Assembly (NCBI GenBank): GCA_011523485.1
Contig: WTGR01000047.1
Span: 1 to 17,380, forward strand
Direction: 5' to 3'
Source: Acidobacteriota bacterium
Lineage (GTDB): Bacteria > Acidobacteriota > Vicinamibacteria > Vicinamibacterales > UBA8438
Length of the DNA: 17,380 bases
The notes beneath the pieces are model-generated. The model was not told the origin of the DNA, made no database searches, and was given only the letters and a program-made list of their open reading frames with translations. Below are positions 1 to 7,637 of the stretch, in pieces; position 1 is the first letter of the stretch; the number at the start of each line of letters is the position of its first letter. The translations under genes and the position numbers were made by a program.

Positions 1-23
1 GGTCATGGAGCGGTGGGGATGGG

Positions 24-53
24 CCGAAACGCCGAGCCAGCGAGGCGTTTCGG
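24..53 (-). terminator. Hairpin just past the cytochrome-like gene, possible terminator
   Basis: A perfect 10-bp inverted repeat (CCGAAACGCC at 24-33 and GGCGTTTCGG at 44-53) encloses a 10-nt loop. It lies 5 nt beyond the stop codon of the minus-strand gene ending at 59. The position suits a transcription terminator, but no T-run follows it on the minus strand, so termination by this hairpin is inferred. Nothing else is visible in the first 58 bases. Confidence 0.5.
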
Positions 54-58
54 GGGCG

Positions 59-1306
59 CTAGTTGGCCAGGACCTCGCCGGCCGCGTAGTCGACGACCAG
101 TCGGATCGGCGCCGACGGGTCCGCGCCGAACAGGGAGGGTCCCGGCATGTGGTCCGCCCCCGGATGCAGAATCGCGTTGACCTCGATCGTCGATCCGGCC
201 GGCAGGTCTATCGGGGCGTCGAACCAGTAGCGCGTCGGCCACGCCGTGTCCGGCTCGCGCAGGAAGAGCATCGGCACCCGTGTCCCGGCCGGCGTCACCG
301 CCACTACCTGCACGTCCCTGGCTTCGATGGCGACCTCCGGCAGGACGGCGAGCGCGCTGACGTCGGTGTCCAATTCCTGGCTGAACGTCAGGGTCAGCTC
401 GCCCGTGCGCGCCGGCGACGACAGGAGCATCGACTCGACCGCCCGGTCGCTTTCGTCACCGATGTAGAGCCCGATGCGGCTCTGGTCCGCGAACTCCTCG
501 CCCTCGGTGATCCAGGTCTTCTTGTAGTGCACGCGCGCCACGATGTCGGCGCCCGCCGGCAGAGTGCGCGCGGCGTCATCCTGGCGCACGCTCGGCCGCC
601 CCGGCGACCAGAGCGCCAGCGGCGCGGTAGTGGGGAAGTTCCTTCCCTCCGCGTCTCCGAATCCCGGCCCGTCGTCCTCGGCGTCCAGCGCGCGCGCGGT
701 CCCGGTCGTATCGATGTAGATGGCGACATCGCGGACGATCGCGGCGGCTCCCGGCATCACGTCGGCGCCGGTCACGAACCGTTCCTCGGTCGTCCCGGTC
801 GGCAGCACGAAGTAGCGGACCGACTCGTTCGTGCTCCAGTCGAGCGTGAACGGCTCCGCCATTCGCAGCTCGATGGCGGGTGCGCCCAGCGGCCACGCTT
901 CGGGCTCTCCCGGCGGCGCCGGGCTCTGGGATCGCGGGCCCTGCGGGTAGCCGCCGCTGGACCACTCGAGGATCATGTCCATCTCGTGCGCCGGCAGCGC
1001 GTGCCCGTTCCGGAAATCGCCGAACCCGTCCTCCGCCTTCCACGGCGGCATCCGCAGGCCGAGCACCTCCTCGCGGATGGACTGGGCCCAGGGATAGGCG
1101 CTGCGGTAGGTCACGAGCGACATCGGGGCGATACCCCCGTCGCGATGGCAGGACCCGCAGTTGTCGCGGAAGATCGGAAACAGGTGCTCGTTGTAGTTCC
1201 ACCGCGAGGCGATCGGCGTGTGGGTCCGTGTCTCCTCGATCTGACCGCCGACCACGACGAGCGCCACGGCTGCGCCCAGGCACCAGCGAACGTACCTCGT
1301 GCTCAT
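59..1306 (-). CDS. Exported c-type cytochrome-like protein with degenerate copper type II monooxygenase-like region
   Basis: The 415-residue product starts with a hydrophobic segment (about residues 8-21) after Arg residues, so it is probably exported or membrane-anchored. A single haem c motif CGSCH lies at 50-54, followed by APM (60-62) and MPPW (86-89), the pattern of short cytochrome modules seen in many acidobacterial exported proteins. The rest, about 145-410, resembles the copper type II ascorbate-dependent monooxygenase fold. However, the usual His-His pair is replaced by Arg192-Asp193, and the usual HxH reads H260-Y-K262, so the copper sites look lost. The ATG at 1306 is preferred over the ATG at 1315 because GGGAG lies 9 nt before it. 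The gene follows the DUF3347-type gene with a 103-nt gap and may be co-transcribed with it. Substrate and role are unknown; electron transfer or a binding role is possible. Confidence 0.75.
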   Translation of the reverse strand: MSTRYVRWCLGAAVALVVVGGQIEETRTHTPIASRWNYNEHLFPIFRDNCGSCHRDGGIAPMSLVTYRSAYPWAQSIREEVLGLRMPPWKAEDGFGDFRNGHALPAHEMDMILEWSSGGYPQGPRSQSPAPPGEPEAWPLGAPAIELRMAEPFTLDWSTNESVRYFVLPTGTTEERFVTGADVMPGAAAIVRDVAIYIDTTGTARALDAEDDGPGFGDAEGRNFPTTAPLALWSPGRPSVRQDDAARTLPAGADIVARVHYKKTWITEGEEFADQSRIGLYIGDESDRAVESMLLSSPARTGELTLTFSQELDTDVSALAVLPEVAIEARDVQVVAVTPAGTRVPMLFLREPDTAWPTRYWFDAPIDLPAGSTIEVNAILHPGADHMPGPSLFGADPSAPIRLVVDYAAGEVLAN

Positions 1307-1315
1307 CTCTACCAT

Positions 1316-1320
1316 CTCCC
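1316..1320 (-). promoter_or_regulatory. Ribosome binding site that decides the start at 1306
   Basis: On the minus strand GGGAG ends 9 nt before the ATG at 1306. It directly abuts the other in-frame ATG at 1315, leaving that start no spacer, so the inner ATG is favoured. Confidence 0.55.
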
Positions 1321-1349
1321 TGGTCGGTCCGGCGCGGCCGACTGCAGAC

Positions 1350-1366
1350 CCGCCGGCAACCGGCGG
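1350..1366 (-). other. GC-rich hairpin between the two exported-protein genes
   Basis: CCGCCGG at 1350-1356 and CCGGCGG at 1360-1366 form a perfect 7-bp stem with a 3-nt loop in the 103-nt gap between the two minus-strand genes. It has no following T-run. It could attenuate transcription or protect the upstream message; in sequence this GC-rich, chance is also possible. Confidence 0.25.
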
Positions 1367-1409
1367 CGCCCCGCACGATGCGCCGGGCCCTCGAAGCCTC
1401 GCGTTGCCG

Positions 1410-2615
1410 CTACCGCGCGGCTGCGCCGTCGTACACTTGGTTGATCCCGCGCACGGCTTCGCTGAAGACGTCGTGCGCCTCGCTCACCTGCTGCTTGTTG
1501 CCGAGGTCGCCGTACCAGTCCAGAAGCCACGCTGCCCGCACGAGGCTGCGCACCGCGATGCGCACCTGGTTCCGGCCCTCGGCCGGCAGCGCCTCGGCGC
1601 GTTGATCGAGCGCCAGCGCCAGCTCCTTCGATTGCAGGGCGGGAATGAAGATCTCCGTGAACCGGCCCTCCGCCACGAGTCGGGAGATCTCTTCGTTGCG
1701 GGCGTCGATGCCGCTGACGATGTCCCGCGTGGCCTCCGGAATCCGGGGGCGAATCCGCTCGGCGAGCGGCAGCGTGGCCGGCACGTCGGCCGGCGCGGGA
1801 ACGGTCAGGACGGGCGCATCCGACGTCAGCTCCGTGAAGATGAAATCGAACCGATCCTCGGGATAGTCCTCGACCATGCGGATCTTGGCGATGAAGTCGG
1901 TGGGCAGCGGCTGATCGCCGACCTCCGCTTCGAGGTACGCGCCATCGGGAGCGGGAAGCAGAAACGCCGCCTCCACCTCGATGAACTCGTCGGTCACCGG
2001 ATCGTAGTCCTCCTGCAGCACCACGCGCCCCATCCACATGGTCACGTCGACCGGCTCGCGGTAATTGTCGGTCGCATAGAGGCGGAAGACGCCCGGCTCC
2101 GGGTACGTCCCCTCGATGTGGTGGAAGCTGTCCGGCGCCATGAAGACGCGCCCGCCGTGCCGCGGGCTGTGGTCCATGTGGGCCCCCGGCGCCGCGTCGA
2201 CGACGCCGCAGGTCAGCATCATCGAGCCGTAGTACGGGTTGCGCACCGGGCCGTCTACCTGCACCCAGTTCGATCCGCCGTCGTACATCGGGCAGTAGGC
2301 CCGCGCGTAGCCGGCCGGAAGGTCCATCCCGGCGAGCAGCTCGGACAACGGCTTGAACGCACTCCGCATGGATGCGATGTCCCCGGCGCCGGCCGCGGCC
2401 CGGGCCAGCGGGCCGACGACGCTGTCGGCGACGGCGATCAGATCGTCCAGCGCGCGCCGCGCCTCCTCGACGTCGTCGGCGGCCAGCGCTTCCTGCGCGC
2501 GGACGTACTCGGCGACCTGCGTAGCGAAGTCCGCCTGCGCGGCGGCGGTCGACGCACCAAGCAACACGACGCCGAGCGTGCCGGCGAGAACGGCAAGGTG
2601 CTTCACGTGAGACAT
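1410..2615 (-). CDS. Secreted DUF3347-like protein with HGG metal-binding-type motif
   Basis: The 401-residue protein begins with a clear signal peptide: a short charged start, a hydrophobic core at about 7-20, and AAAQ near 24-27 for cleavage. Residues about 30-140 match the DUF3347 pattern, with a helical stretch, then YCPM (107-110), a W-x-Q, RNPYYG (125-130) and MLTCG (133-137). This domain is otherwise found on CusB-type periplasmic efflux adaptors. Next comes a His-rich part with DHSPRHGG (148-155) and a HHIEG motif (165-169), a pattern often seen in periplasmic copper or heavy-metal proteins. The remaining region to 401 is mostly helical and not recognised. The ATG at 2615 was chosen because it begins the signal peptide and has AGAGGA 8 nt upstream; a longer frame to 2924 runs through the promoter. 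A metal-binding role in the periplasm is inferred. Confidence 0.75.
   Translation of the reverse strand: MSHVKHLAVLAGTLGVVLLGASTAAAQADFATQVAEYVRAQEALAADDVEEARRALDDLIAVADSVVGPLARAAAGAGDIASMRSAFKPLSELLAGMDLPAGYARAYCPMYDGGSNWVQVDGPVRNPYYGSMMLTCGVVDAAPGAHMDHSPRHGGRVFMAPDSFHHIEGTYPEPGVFRLYATDNYREPVDVTMWMGRVVLQEDYDPVTDEFIEVEAAFLLPAPDGAYLEAEVGDQPLPTDFIAKIRMVEDYPEDRFDFIFTELTSDAPVLTVPAPADVPATLPLAERIRPRIPEATRDIVSGIDARNEEISRLVAEGRFTEIFIPALQSKELALALDQRAEALPAEGRNQVRIAVRSLVRAAWLLDWYGDLGNKQQVSEAHDVFSEAVRGINQVYDGAAAR
2599..2614. other. parS-like ParB-binding site (14 of 16 matches)
   Basis: TGCTTCACGTGAGACA matches 14 of 16 positions of the widely conserved parS palindrome TGTTTCACGTGAAACA, with one mismatch in each half and the CACGTG centre intact. 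It overlaps the first codons of the minus-strand gene starting at 2615, about 7.5 kb from parB. Sites this close to the consensus should be rare by chance in 17 kb, but its location in coding sequence and the two mismatches leave function uncertain. Confidence 0.4.
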
Positions 2616-2623
2616 TGGACCGA

Positions 2624-2629
2624 TCCTCT
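2624..2629 (-). promoter_or_regulatory. Ribosome binding site for the DUF3347-like gene
   Basis: AGAGGA on the minus strand ends 8 nt before the ATG at 2615. Together with the signal peptide that follows, it fixes this start against the much longer open frame upstream. Confidence 0.6.
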
Positions 2630-2682
2630 GAGAATGCGTGAACGTGCTGCGGCTATCGTCGTTCGAGGTTTGAAGCACGGAC

Positions 2683-2712
2683 ATTATACAACCTCCGATG
2701 CCTCGCGCGCAA
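2683..2712 (-). promoter_or_regulatory. Sigma70-type promoter for the DUF3347-like and cytochrome-like genes
   Basis: The minus strand carries an exact TATAAT (plus-strand 2683-2688) and, 18 nt upstream, TTGCGC (2707-2712), which matches 3 of 6 positions of TTGACA. Transcription would begin near 2676 and leave a leader of about 60 nt before the ATG at 2615. An exact TATAAT in such GC-rich DNA makes the -10 call fairly strong; the -35 is weak. Confidence 0.6.
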
Positions 2713-2856
2713 TTGCGGTTCGGCTGTAACCCGTTGTGCAAATTGGAGTAGTACGGATTCGCAGAACTCGTCGGGGACGTGGTGCGGAAGCGTCCGCGTC
2801 GCCCCGGGGGATCGCGCGCGGTGGCGGGTCCCGCCAGGCCGTCCGATACAGTGGGC

Positions 2857-3747
2857 GTGAACGGCGATCCGATAGACGCGTACCTGAGCGATCTGAAGGC
2901 GGGGCGGCGCCTGGCCGCCAACACGCTGACCAGCTACGCCCGGGACCTCGTGCTGCTGGGTGACTTTGCAGAGGCCCGCGACCTGCGCGTGAACCGGCTG
3001 GACCGGCGCGACCTGGAGGCTTTCGTTCGCGACCTGATGGGCTCCGGTCTTGCGCCGCGGTCGGTCGCCCGGGTGGTGGCCTGCGTGCGGGGCTTCTACC
3101 GTTTCCTGCTGGCCGACGGGCAGGTGGCCTCGAACCCGGCCGACGACCTGCGCGCGCCGCGGTCGTGGCCCGCGCTGCCGAAGTTCCTGTCCACCGCCGA
3201 CGTCGACGTGCTGCTGGAGCAGCCGGACGTCACCACCGCGGTCGGCGTTCGCGACCGGACGTTGATCGAGCTGCTGTATGCGACGGGCCTGCGGGTGTCC
3301 GAGCTGGTGTCGCTGCAACCCGAGAGCCTGCACCTCGACGCGGGCTATCTGACCTGCATGGGCAAGGGCAGCAGGGAGCGGCTCGTGCCGATCGGCAGAG
3401 CCGCGGTCGAGTGGCTGCGCCGCTATCTGGCGTCCGCCCGCCCGGCGCTCCTCGGCCCGCGGACGTCCGCCTGGGTCTTCGTCAATGCGCGCGGGGGAGT
3501 GCGACTGACCCGGGTCGGCTTCTGGAAGAAGCTCAAGCAGTACGCGCGGCAGGCCGGACTGCCGCGCGACCTGAGCCCGCACGTCCTGCGGCACTCGTTC
3601 GCGACGCACCTGCTCGAACGGGGTGCGGATCTGCGTTCCATCCAGACCCTCCTCGGACACGCCGATCTGTCCACCACCCAGATCTACACCCACATCCTCG
3701 CGGCGCGCCTGAAGGCGGTCTACGACGAGTACCATCCGCGCTCGTAA
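2857..3747 (+). CDS. xerD: Tyrosine recombinase XerD/XerC
   Basis: This is a 296-residue site-specific recombinase of the Xer family, which resolves chromosome dimers at dif before division. The N-terminal SAM-like DNA-binding domain spans about 1-100 and the catalytic domain about 108-290. All catalytic residues are visible: Arg146 in ATGLRVSEL, Lys170 in GKG, His242 and Arg245 in [13 protein letters not shown], His268 in LLGHADL and the nucleophile Tyr277 in TTQIYTH. The start is uncertain. The open frame reaches a GTG at 2779 (322 residues), but the extra 26 residues are Arg/Pro/Gly-rich and unlike the family, while the GTG at 2857 gives the usual length and an N-terminus leading straight into IDAYLSDL. 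No strong ribosome binding site supports either. XerC and XerD cannot be told apart by eye. A dif-like site lies at 10042-10069. Confidence 0.93.
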   Translation: MNGDPIDAYLSDLKAGRRLAANTLTSYARDLVLLGDFAEARDLRVNRLDRRDLEAFVRDLMGSGLAPRSVARVVACVRGFYRFLLADGQVASNPADDLRAPRSWPALPKFLSTADVDVLLEQPDVTTAVGVRDRTLIELLYATGLRVSELVSLQPESLHLDAGYLTCMGKGSRERLVPIGRAAVEWLRRYLASARPALLGPRTSAWVFVNARGGVRLTRVGFWKKLKQYARQAGLPRDLSPHVLRHSFATHLLERGADLRSIQTLLGHADLSTTQIYTHILAARLKAVYDEYHPRS

Positions 3748-3777
3748 TTGACCGGAACGCCGTTCCCTGGTTACTGT
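3748..3777 (+). promoter_or_regulatory. Possible metK promoter
   Basis: TTGACC (3748-3753) starts immediately after the xerD stop codon and is followed 18 nt later by TACTGT (3772-3777). The -35 matches 5 of 6 consensus bases and the -10 only 3 of 6. It would give metK its own transcript with a leader of about 100 nt. Confidence 0.35.
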
Positions 3778-3790
3778 ATGCGGTTGGCGT

Positions 3791-3834
3791 GGGACATGCC
3801 GTCCCGAACGTGGAGGGCCGGACTCGGGCGGCCC
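3791..3834 (+). other. Two small hairpins in the metK leader
   Basis: GGGAC/GTCCC (3791-3805, 5-nt loop) and GGGCCG/CGGCCC (3815-3834, 8-nt loop) lie one after the other between xerD and metK. They do not resemble a SAM riboswitch class recognisable by eye, and no T-run follows. They may be leader structure, a weak xerD terminator, or chance in GC-rich DNA. Confidence 0.25.
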
Positions 3835-3881
3835 GCCGAATCGACGCCGCACCAATCGCCGCGAAGGGAGATTCACCGCAC

Positions 3882-5048
3882 ATGCGCCGGACAGGCCGTT
3901 ATCTCTTTACCTCCGAATCGGTCACGGAAGGCCATCCGGACAAGATAGCCGATCAGGTTTCGGATGCCGTCCTCGATGCGGTTCTGGCGGACGATCCGAA
4001 CGGCCGCGTCGCCTGCGAGACGCTGCTGACGACCGGCCTGATCGTGCTGGCGGGGGAGATCACGACCACCGCCAGGGTCGAGTTCGCCGATGTCGCCCGC
4101 GAGGCGGTGAGGGACGTCGGCTACACGCGGGCCAAGTTCGGCTTCGACGCCGACACCTGCGCCGTGCTCTCGTCCCTGCACGGGCAGTCCCCGGATATCG
4201 CCATGGGGGTGGACCCGGGCGGCGCGGGCGACCAGGGCCTGATGTTCGGTTACGCCTGCAACGAGACGCCGGAGCTGATGCCGCTGCCGCTCATGCTCGC
4301 GCACCATCTGGTGCGGGCGCTCTCCAACGTCCGCCGCGAGGGGCGGCTGAGCTACCTCCGGCCGGACGGCAAGTCGCAGGTCACGGTGGAATACGACGGC
4401 GACCGGCCGCGTCGCATCGACGCCGTCGTGGTGTCGAGCCAGCACAGCGACGAGGTTTCCACGGAGCAGTTGCGCGACGACATCACCCGCGAGGTCATTC
4501 GGGCCACCGTCCCGGAGTCGATGATCGACGAGGCGACGAAAATCTACGTGAACCCGACCGGCCGTTTCGTGACCGGCGGTCCGCACGGCGACTCCGGCGT
4601 GACCGGGCGCAAGATCATCGTCGACACCTACGGCGGCATGGCCCCGCACGGCGGCGGCGCGTTCTCCGGCAAGGACCCGACCAAGGTCGACCGTTCCGCT
4701 TCCTACATGGCGCGCTACATCGCGAAGAACTGCGTGGCGGCGGGGCTGGCGGAACGCGTGCAGGTGCAGCTCGCCTACGCCATCGGCATCGCCGATCCCG
4801 TCTCCGTCCTGCTCGACACGTTCGGCACGGGGAGGGTCGGCGAGGAGCGGCTCAGCGCTCTCGTCCGGGAGCATTTCTCGCTGACGCCGAAGGGCATCAT
4901 CGAGACGCTGGCGCTGCGCCGGCCCATCTATCGCGGCACGGCGGCGTTCGGTCACTTCGGACGAACCGATCCGGAATTCACCTGGGAGCGGACCGACAAG
5001 GCCGCTGCGCTGAGCGCCGCGGCCGGAGTCCGGGCGTCCGCGTCGTAG
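3882..5048 (+). CDS. metK: S-adenosylmethionine synthetase
   Basis: The 388-residue enzyme makes S-adenosylmethionine from methionine and ATP in the cytoplasm and supplies the cell's methyl donor, also needed here by the radical-SAM enzyme MiaB. Family signatures are intact: the N-terminal [11 protein letters not shown] (11-21), [12 protein letters not shown], the phosphate-binding stretch [16 protein letters not shown] and the preceding [13 protein letters not shown]. Length fits the family (about 380-400). The ATG at 3882 starts directly ahead of the conserved YLFTSESV; the frame is open far upstream through xerD but that part is a shadow. AAGGGAG lies 11 nt before the ATG, a somewhat long spacing. 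It is 134 nt downstream of xerD with a possible own promoter. Confidence 0.97.
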   Translation: MRRTGRYLFTSESVTEGHPDKIADQVSDAVLDAVLADDPNGRVACETLLTTGLIVLAGEITTTARVEFADVAREAVRDVGYTRAKFGFDADTCAVLSSLHGQSPDIAMGVDPGGAGDQGLMFGYACNETPELMPLPLMLAHHLVRALSNVRREGRLSYLRPDGKSQVTVEYDGDRPRRIDAVVVSSQHSDEVSTEQLRDDITREVIRATVPESMIDEATKIYVNPTGRFVTGGPHGDSGVTGRKIIVDTYGGMAPHGGGAFSGKDPTKVDRSASYMARYIAKNCVAAGLAERVQVQLAYAIGIADPVSVLLDTFGTGRVGEERLSALVREHFSLTPKGIIETLALRRPIYRGTAAFGHFGRTDPEFTWERTDKAAALSAAAGVRASAS

Positions 5049-5119
5049 CACGCAACGACGTCCCCGCGGCCGGGCAGGCGCCACGGACGAGCGAACGGGG
5101 GAGTCCTCCGGGAGGCCCG

Positions 5120-5266
5120 ATGCAGCGGTCCGCCGGACGCTTCGAGCGGATCGCGGCGATGGTTGCCTTGGGGTTGGGGCTCTTCCTCGCGTGGCTGCTG
5201 TGGAGCGGCACGAGCGGTGTGCTCGCGGCAGGCGCGGCTCGCGTCGCGTTCCGCCCGGCGGACTGA
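5120..5266 (+). CDS. Possible small single-pass membrane peptide (48 residues)
   Basis: A short open frame starts at ATG 5120 with GGGAGG ending 4 nt upstream and stops at TGA 5264-5266, just before the convergent lptFG gene. The product has a basic N-terminus (QRSAGRFER), one hydrophobic segment of about 16-20 residues (roughly 11-29, containing LGLGLFLAWLLW) and a short Ala/Arg tail. It begins 71 nt after metK and could be read from the same transcript. I do not recognise it. The ribosome binding site and the membrane segment favour a real gene, while its shortness and the ease of open frames at this GC content argue for caution. Confidence 0.35.
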   Translation: MQRSAGRFERIAAMVALGLGLFLAWLLWSGTSGVLAAGAARVAFRPAD

Positions 5267-5293
5267 CCTTCATTCCCCTCGCGCGCGAACCGG

Positions 5294-7624
5294 TCAGGTC
5301 CGAACCGTGAGCAGGAAGTAGCCCGCGGACGTGCCGAAAATCAGATTCGGGGCCCAGGCGGCGGTGGCGGGCATGAGCACGCCGGCGCCGCCGAGTGCGC
5401 CGAACACGCTCAGCACGATCCAGTAGGTGAACGCGACTGCGATGCCGACGCCCACGCCGTAGAGGGCGCCGCGCGAGCCGGTGGTCACGGCGAAGGGTAC
5501 GGCGATGAGCGTGAGGATCACGGTGACGAAGGGGAAGGACGCCTTGCGGTGCAGCGCCACCACCAGGTTGACGACGTCGAAACCCCGCGCGCGCAGGTCC
5601 ACGATGTACCGCTCGAGCTCGCGAAAGTTCATGAGCTCGGCGTCGGGTCTCTCCGCCACGAAGACGCCGGGCGCCGCCACCGCGGGCAGGGCGCGCTCCG
5701 CGTCCTTCCGATAGGGGGAGGAGGCTTCCGGCGCGACGGCGAACTCCCGCGACCAGACGTTTTGGCCCTGCCATTCGTCGCCGTGCGTCGCGTGCGTGGC
5801 GTACGTCCGGCGCACCAGCGACCACGGCGCGTCGCCCAGCTCGAAGATGGTCAGGCTGTCGATCGCCGACCGATCGGGGTCGAAGTAGCGGTAGTGGTAG
5901 ATCACGCCTTCGTCGTAGAGCCACTGGCGCGCCAACACCTCGAACGTCTGCGTGCGGCCCGTGCGGATCTCGCGGTTCAGGGTCTCGGCGGTTCGATTCG
6001 CCCGCGCGAGGACCGTCTCTCCCAGCGCGAACAACAAGCCGCTCCAGACGAAGCTGAAGCAGAGAATCGGGAACGCGGCCCGATACAGGCTGATCCCGCA
6101 CGCCTTCATCACGGTGAGCTCGCTCGTCCTCGTGAGCAGACCGATGGTCACCAGCGTCGCCACGAGTCCGGCGATCGGCAGGACGTAGTAGACGAACTGC
6201 GGCGTCGCGTGCCAGAAGTAGCGCAGCAGCATTACGCCCGTCGTCTCGTCCTTGAACAGCTTGTCGGACAGGTCGATGAAGGTGGCGATGTAGAAGATGC
6301 CGAGCAGGCCGACGAACGCGAGGCCCACCCAGCGCAGGTACATCTTCGTCACGTACCAGTCGAGGATGTTGACGCCGGGGAGCGATCCGGCGGACACCGT
6401 GACGACGGGGTCCCGGTTGGCGGGGGCACCGGAGATCGCGGAAGCGCCGGAGACCTCGGGACCGCCGGGCGGCGCGGGCCGCCTCCACCGTATCCACGGC
6501 AGGGAAGCGCCGCCCTCGACTCCCCCCGCGCGCCGCCGAATCAGCGCCATGCCGGCCAGTCCCAGCACGATGTTCGGCAGCCACATCGCCAGGTGGGGGG
6601 GCACCCGCTGCCCCTTGGCGAGCGCTTCCGACTCGTACATCAGCACGTAGTAGGCGAAGATGACCGCGATGCCGAGCGCGAAGCTGGCCAGTCGTCCATC
6701 CGTGCGGCTGCTCACGCCGAAAGCCACCCCGAGCAGCACGAAGACGAAGCACGCGAACGGAATGGAGAACTTCTTGTGGGCCTCGATGATCGGCGCGTGC
6801 GGCGACACCCCCGCCGCGCGCATCGCGGCGGCCTGCTCGTTCAGCTCCGGGATGGTCATCTCGCGCAGGCCCCGGTCCGGCCCACCCGCGGGAAACAGGG
6901 ACTCGGCGTCCAACTGGATCCGCAGCTCCCGGAAGGCGTGCACCTCGTAGGCGTCCGGGGCGGCGGGATCCACCCGATGGCGCTCGCCGTTCTCGAGCAC
7001 GATGGCAACGGTTCGGCGGTCCCGATCCACGCCGACGCGACCGCGTTCCGCGATGTAGATGTCCGGCTGTTCCGGCCGCTGGACGTCCGCGAGAAAGACG
7101 TCGAACCATCCTTCGCCGGTGCCGGAGACTTCCTGGACGTACAGCACGACGTCCGGGAAGTCCCCCACGTAGAACACCCGCGGCTTCACCTCGCCCTCGG
7201 CGCGGTTCGCCTGCACCCGCAGCAGGATCTCCCGGAACCGCTGATTGGCGTCCGGCACCACCGACAGCATCAGGTAGCAGTTGATCGCCGCCGTGGCGGC
7301 GGCGAAGACCAGCAGGGGAGTCAGGATGCGGAACAGGCTGATGCCGCAGGCCTGCATCGCCACCGTCTCGCGGTCCCCGGACAATCGGCCGAGTCCCATC
7401 AGGACGCCGACCAGCAGGGCCATGGGTATCGTGACGCCGAGCGACTGCGGGACGAGCAGCAGCAGCATCTCGGCCACGTGCCGCGCGTCCACCCCGAGCC
7501 GGATCAGCTCTTCCGCCTGATTCATGATCGGCGGCAGCAGCATCAGGAACGTGAAGACGAGCAGCGTCAGGAAGAAGGGAAGGATCACCTCCCGCACGAC
7601 GTAGTGGCTGATGATGCTCGGCAC
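5294..7624 (-). CDS. lptFG: LptF-LptG fusion permease, copy A
   Basis: At 776 residues this is about twice the length of LptF or LptG and contains both in series. The first half (1-365) has the LptF/LptG plan: three membrane segments near 13-33, 58-78 and 100-120, a periplasmic jellyroll-type region (about 125-285), then three more (about 287-365). A Pro/Gly/Ala-rich linker (366-420) leads to a second six-segment unit (425-776) with its own periplasmic region (about 540-690). The coupling-helix motif that meets the LptB ATPase occurs in each half (ETVAMQACGISLFR near 86-99, ELTVMKACGISLYR near 502-515). In LptB2FG the two permeases extract lipopolysaccharide from the inner membrane and pass it to LptC/LptA. 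The start is GTG at 7624 with GGAG 8 nt upstream; that GGAG abuts the stop of copy B, so the two are probably translationally coupled. No lptA, lptB or lptC lies in the window. Confidence 0.92.
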   Translation of the reverse strand: MPSIISHYVVREVILPFFLTLLVFTFLMLLPPIMNQAEELIRLGVDARHVAEMLLLLVPQSLGVTIPMALLVGVLMGLGRLSGDRETVAMQACGISLFRILTPLLVFAAATAAINCYLMLSVVPDANQRFREILLRVQANRAEGEVKPRVFYVGDFPDVVLYVQEVSGTGEGWFDVFLADVQRPEQPDIYIAERGRVGVDRDRRTVAIVLENGERHRVDPAAPDAYEVHAFRELRIQLDAESLFPAGGPDRGLREMTIPELNEQAAAMRAAGVSPHAPIIEAHKKFSIPFACFVFVLLGVAFGVSSRTDGRLASFALGIAVIFAYYVLMYESEALAKGQRVPPHLAMWLPNIVLGLAGMALIRRRAGGVEGGASLPWIRWRRPAPPGGPEVSGASAISGAPANRDPVVTVSAGSLPGVNILDWYVTKMYLRWVGLAFVGLLGIFYIATFIDLSDKLFKDETTGVMLLRYFWHATPQFVYYVLPIAGLVATLVTIGLLTRTSELTVMKACGISLYRAAFPILCFSFVWSGLLFALGETVLARANRTAETLNREIRTGRTQTFEVLARQWLYDEGVIYHYRYFDPDRSAIDSLTIFELGDAPWSLVRRTYATHATHGDEWQGQNVWSREFAVAPEASSPYRKDAERALPAVAAPGVFVAERPDAELMNFRELERYIVDLRARGFDVVNLVVALHRKASFPFVTVILTLIAVPFAVTTGSRGALYGVGVGIAVAFTYWIVLSVFGALGGAGVLMPATAAWAPNLIFGTSAGYFLLTVRT

Positions 7625-7637
7625 CGTATCCGCTCCG

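Noticed and set aside
5..1444. A long plus-strand open frame opposite the cytochrome-like gene
   Set aside because: No domain is visible, the composition is Arg/Gly/Val-rich, and the minus strand carries a haem motif and a ribosome binding site.
2779..2856. N-terminal extension of the Xer recombinase from the GTG at 2779
   Set aside because: The 26 extra residues are Arg/Pro/Gly-rich and outside the family length. They remain possible because GGGGA lies just upstream.
2616..2924. Upstream extension of the DUF3347-like gene
   Set aside because: It would place the promoter TATAAT and the ribosome binding site inside the coding sequence and bury the signal peptide.
3748..3881. A SAM riboswitch ahead of metK
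   Set aside because: The 134-nt leader has two small hairpins but no conserved core of a SAM riboswitch class that I can recognise.
3873..7109. A 1078-codon open frame on the minus strand across metK and lptFG copy A
   Set aside because: It lies antisense to metK and out of frame with lptFG, both of which have full family motifs. Its product is Arg/Gly/Ala/Pro-rich, as GC-rich shadow frames are.
7478..7483. Other CACGTG cores (also in miaB, recN and tolQ) as parS sites
   Set aside because: The bases flanking the core do not match the parS arms; these are ordinary codons.
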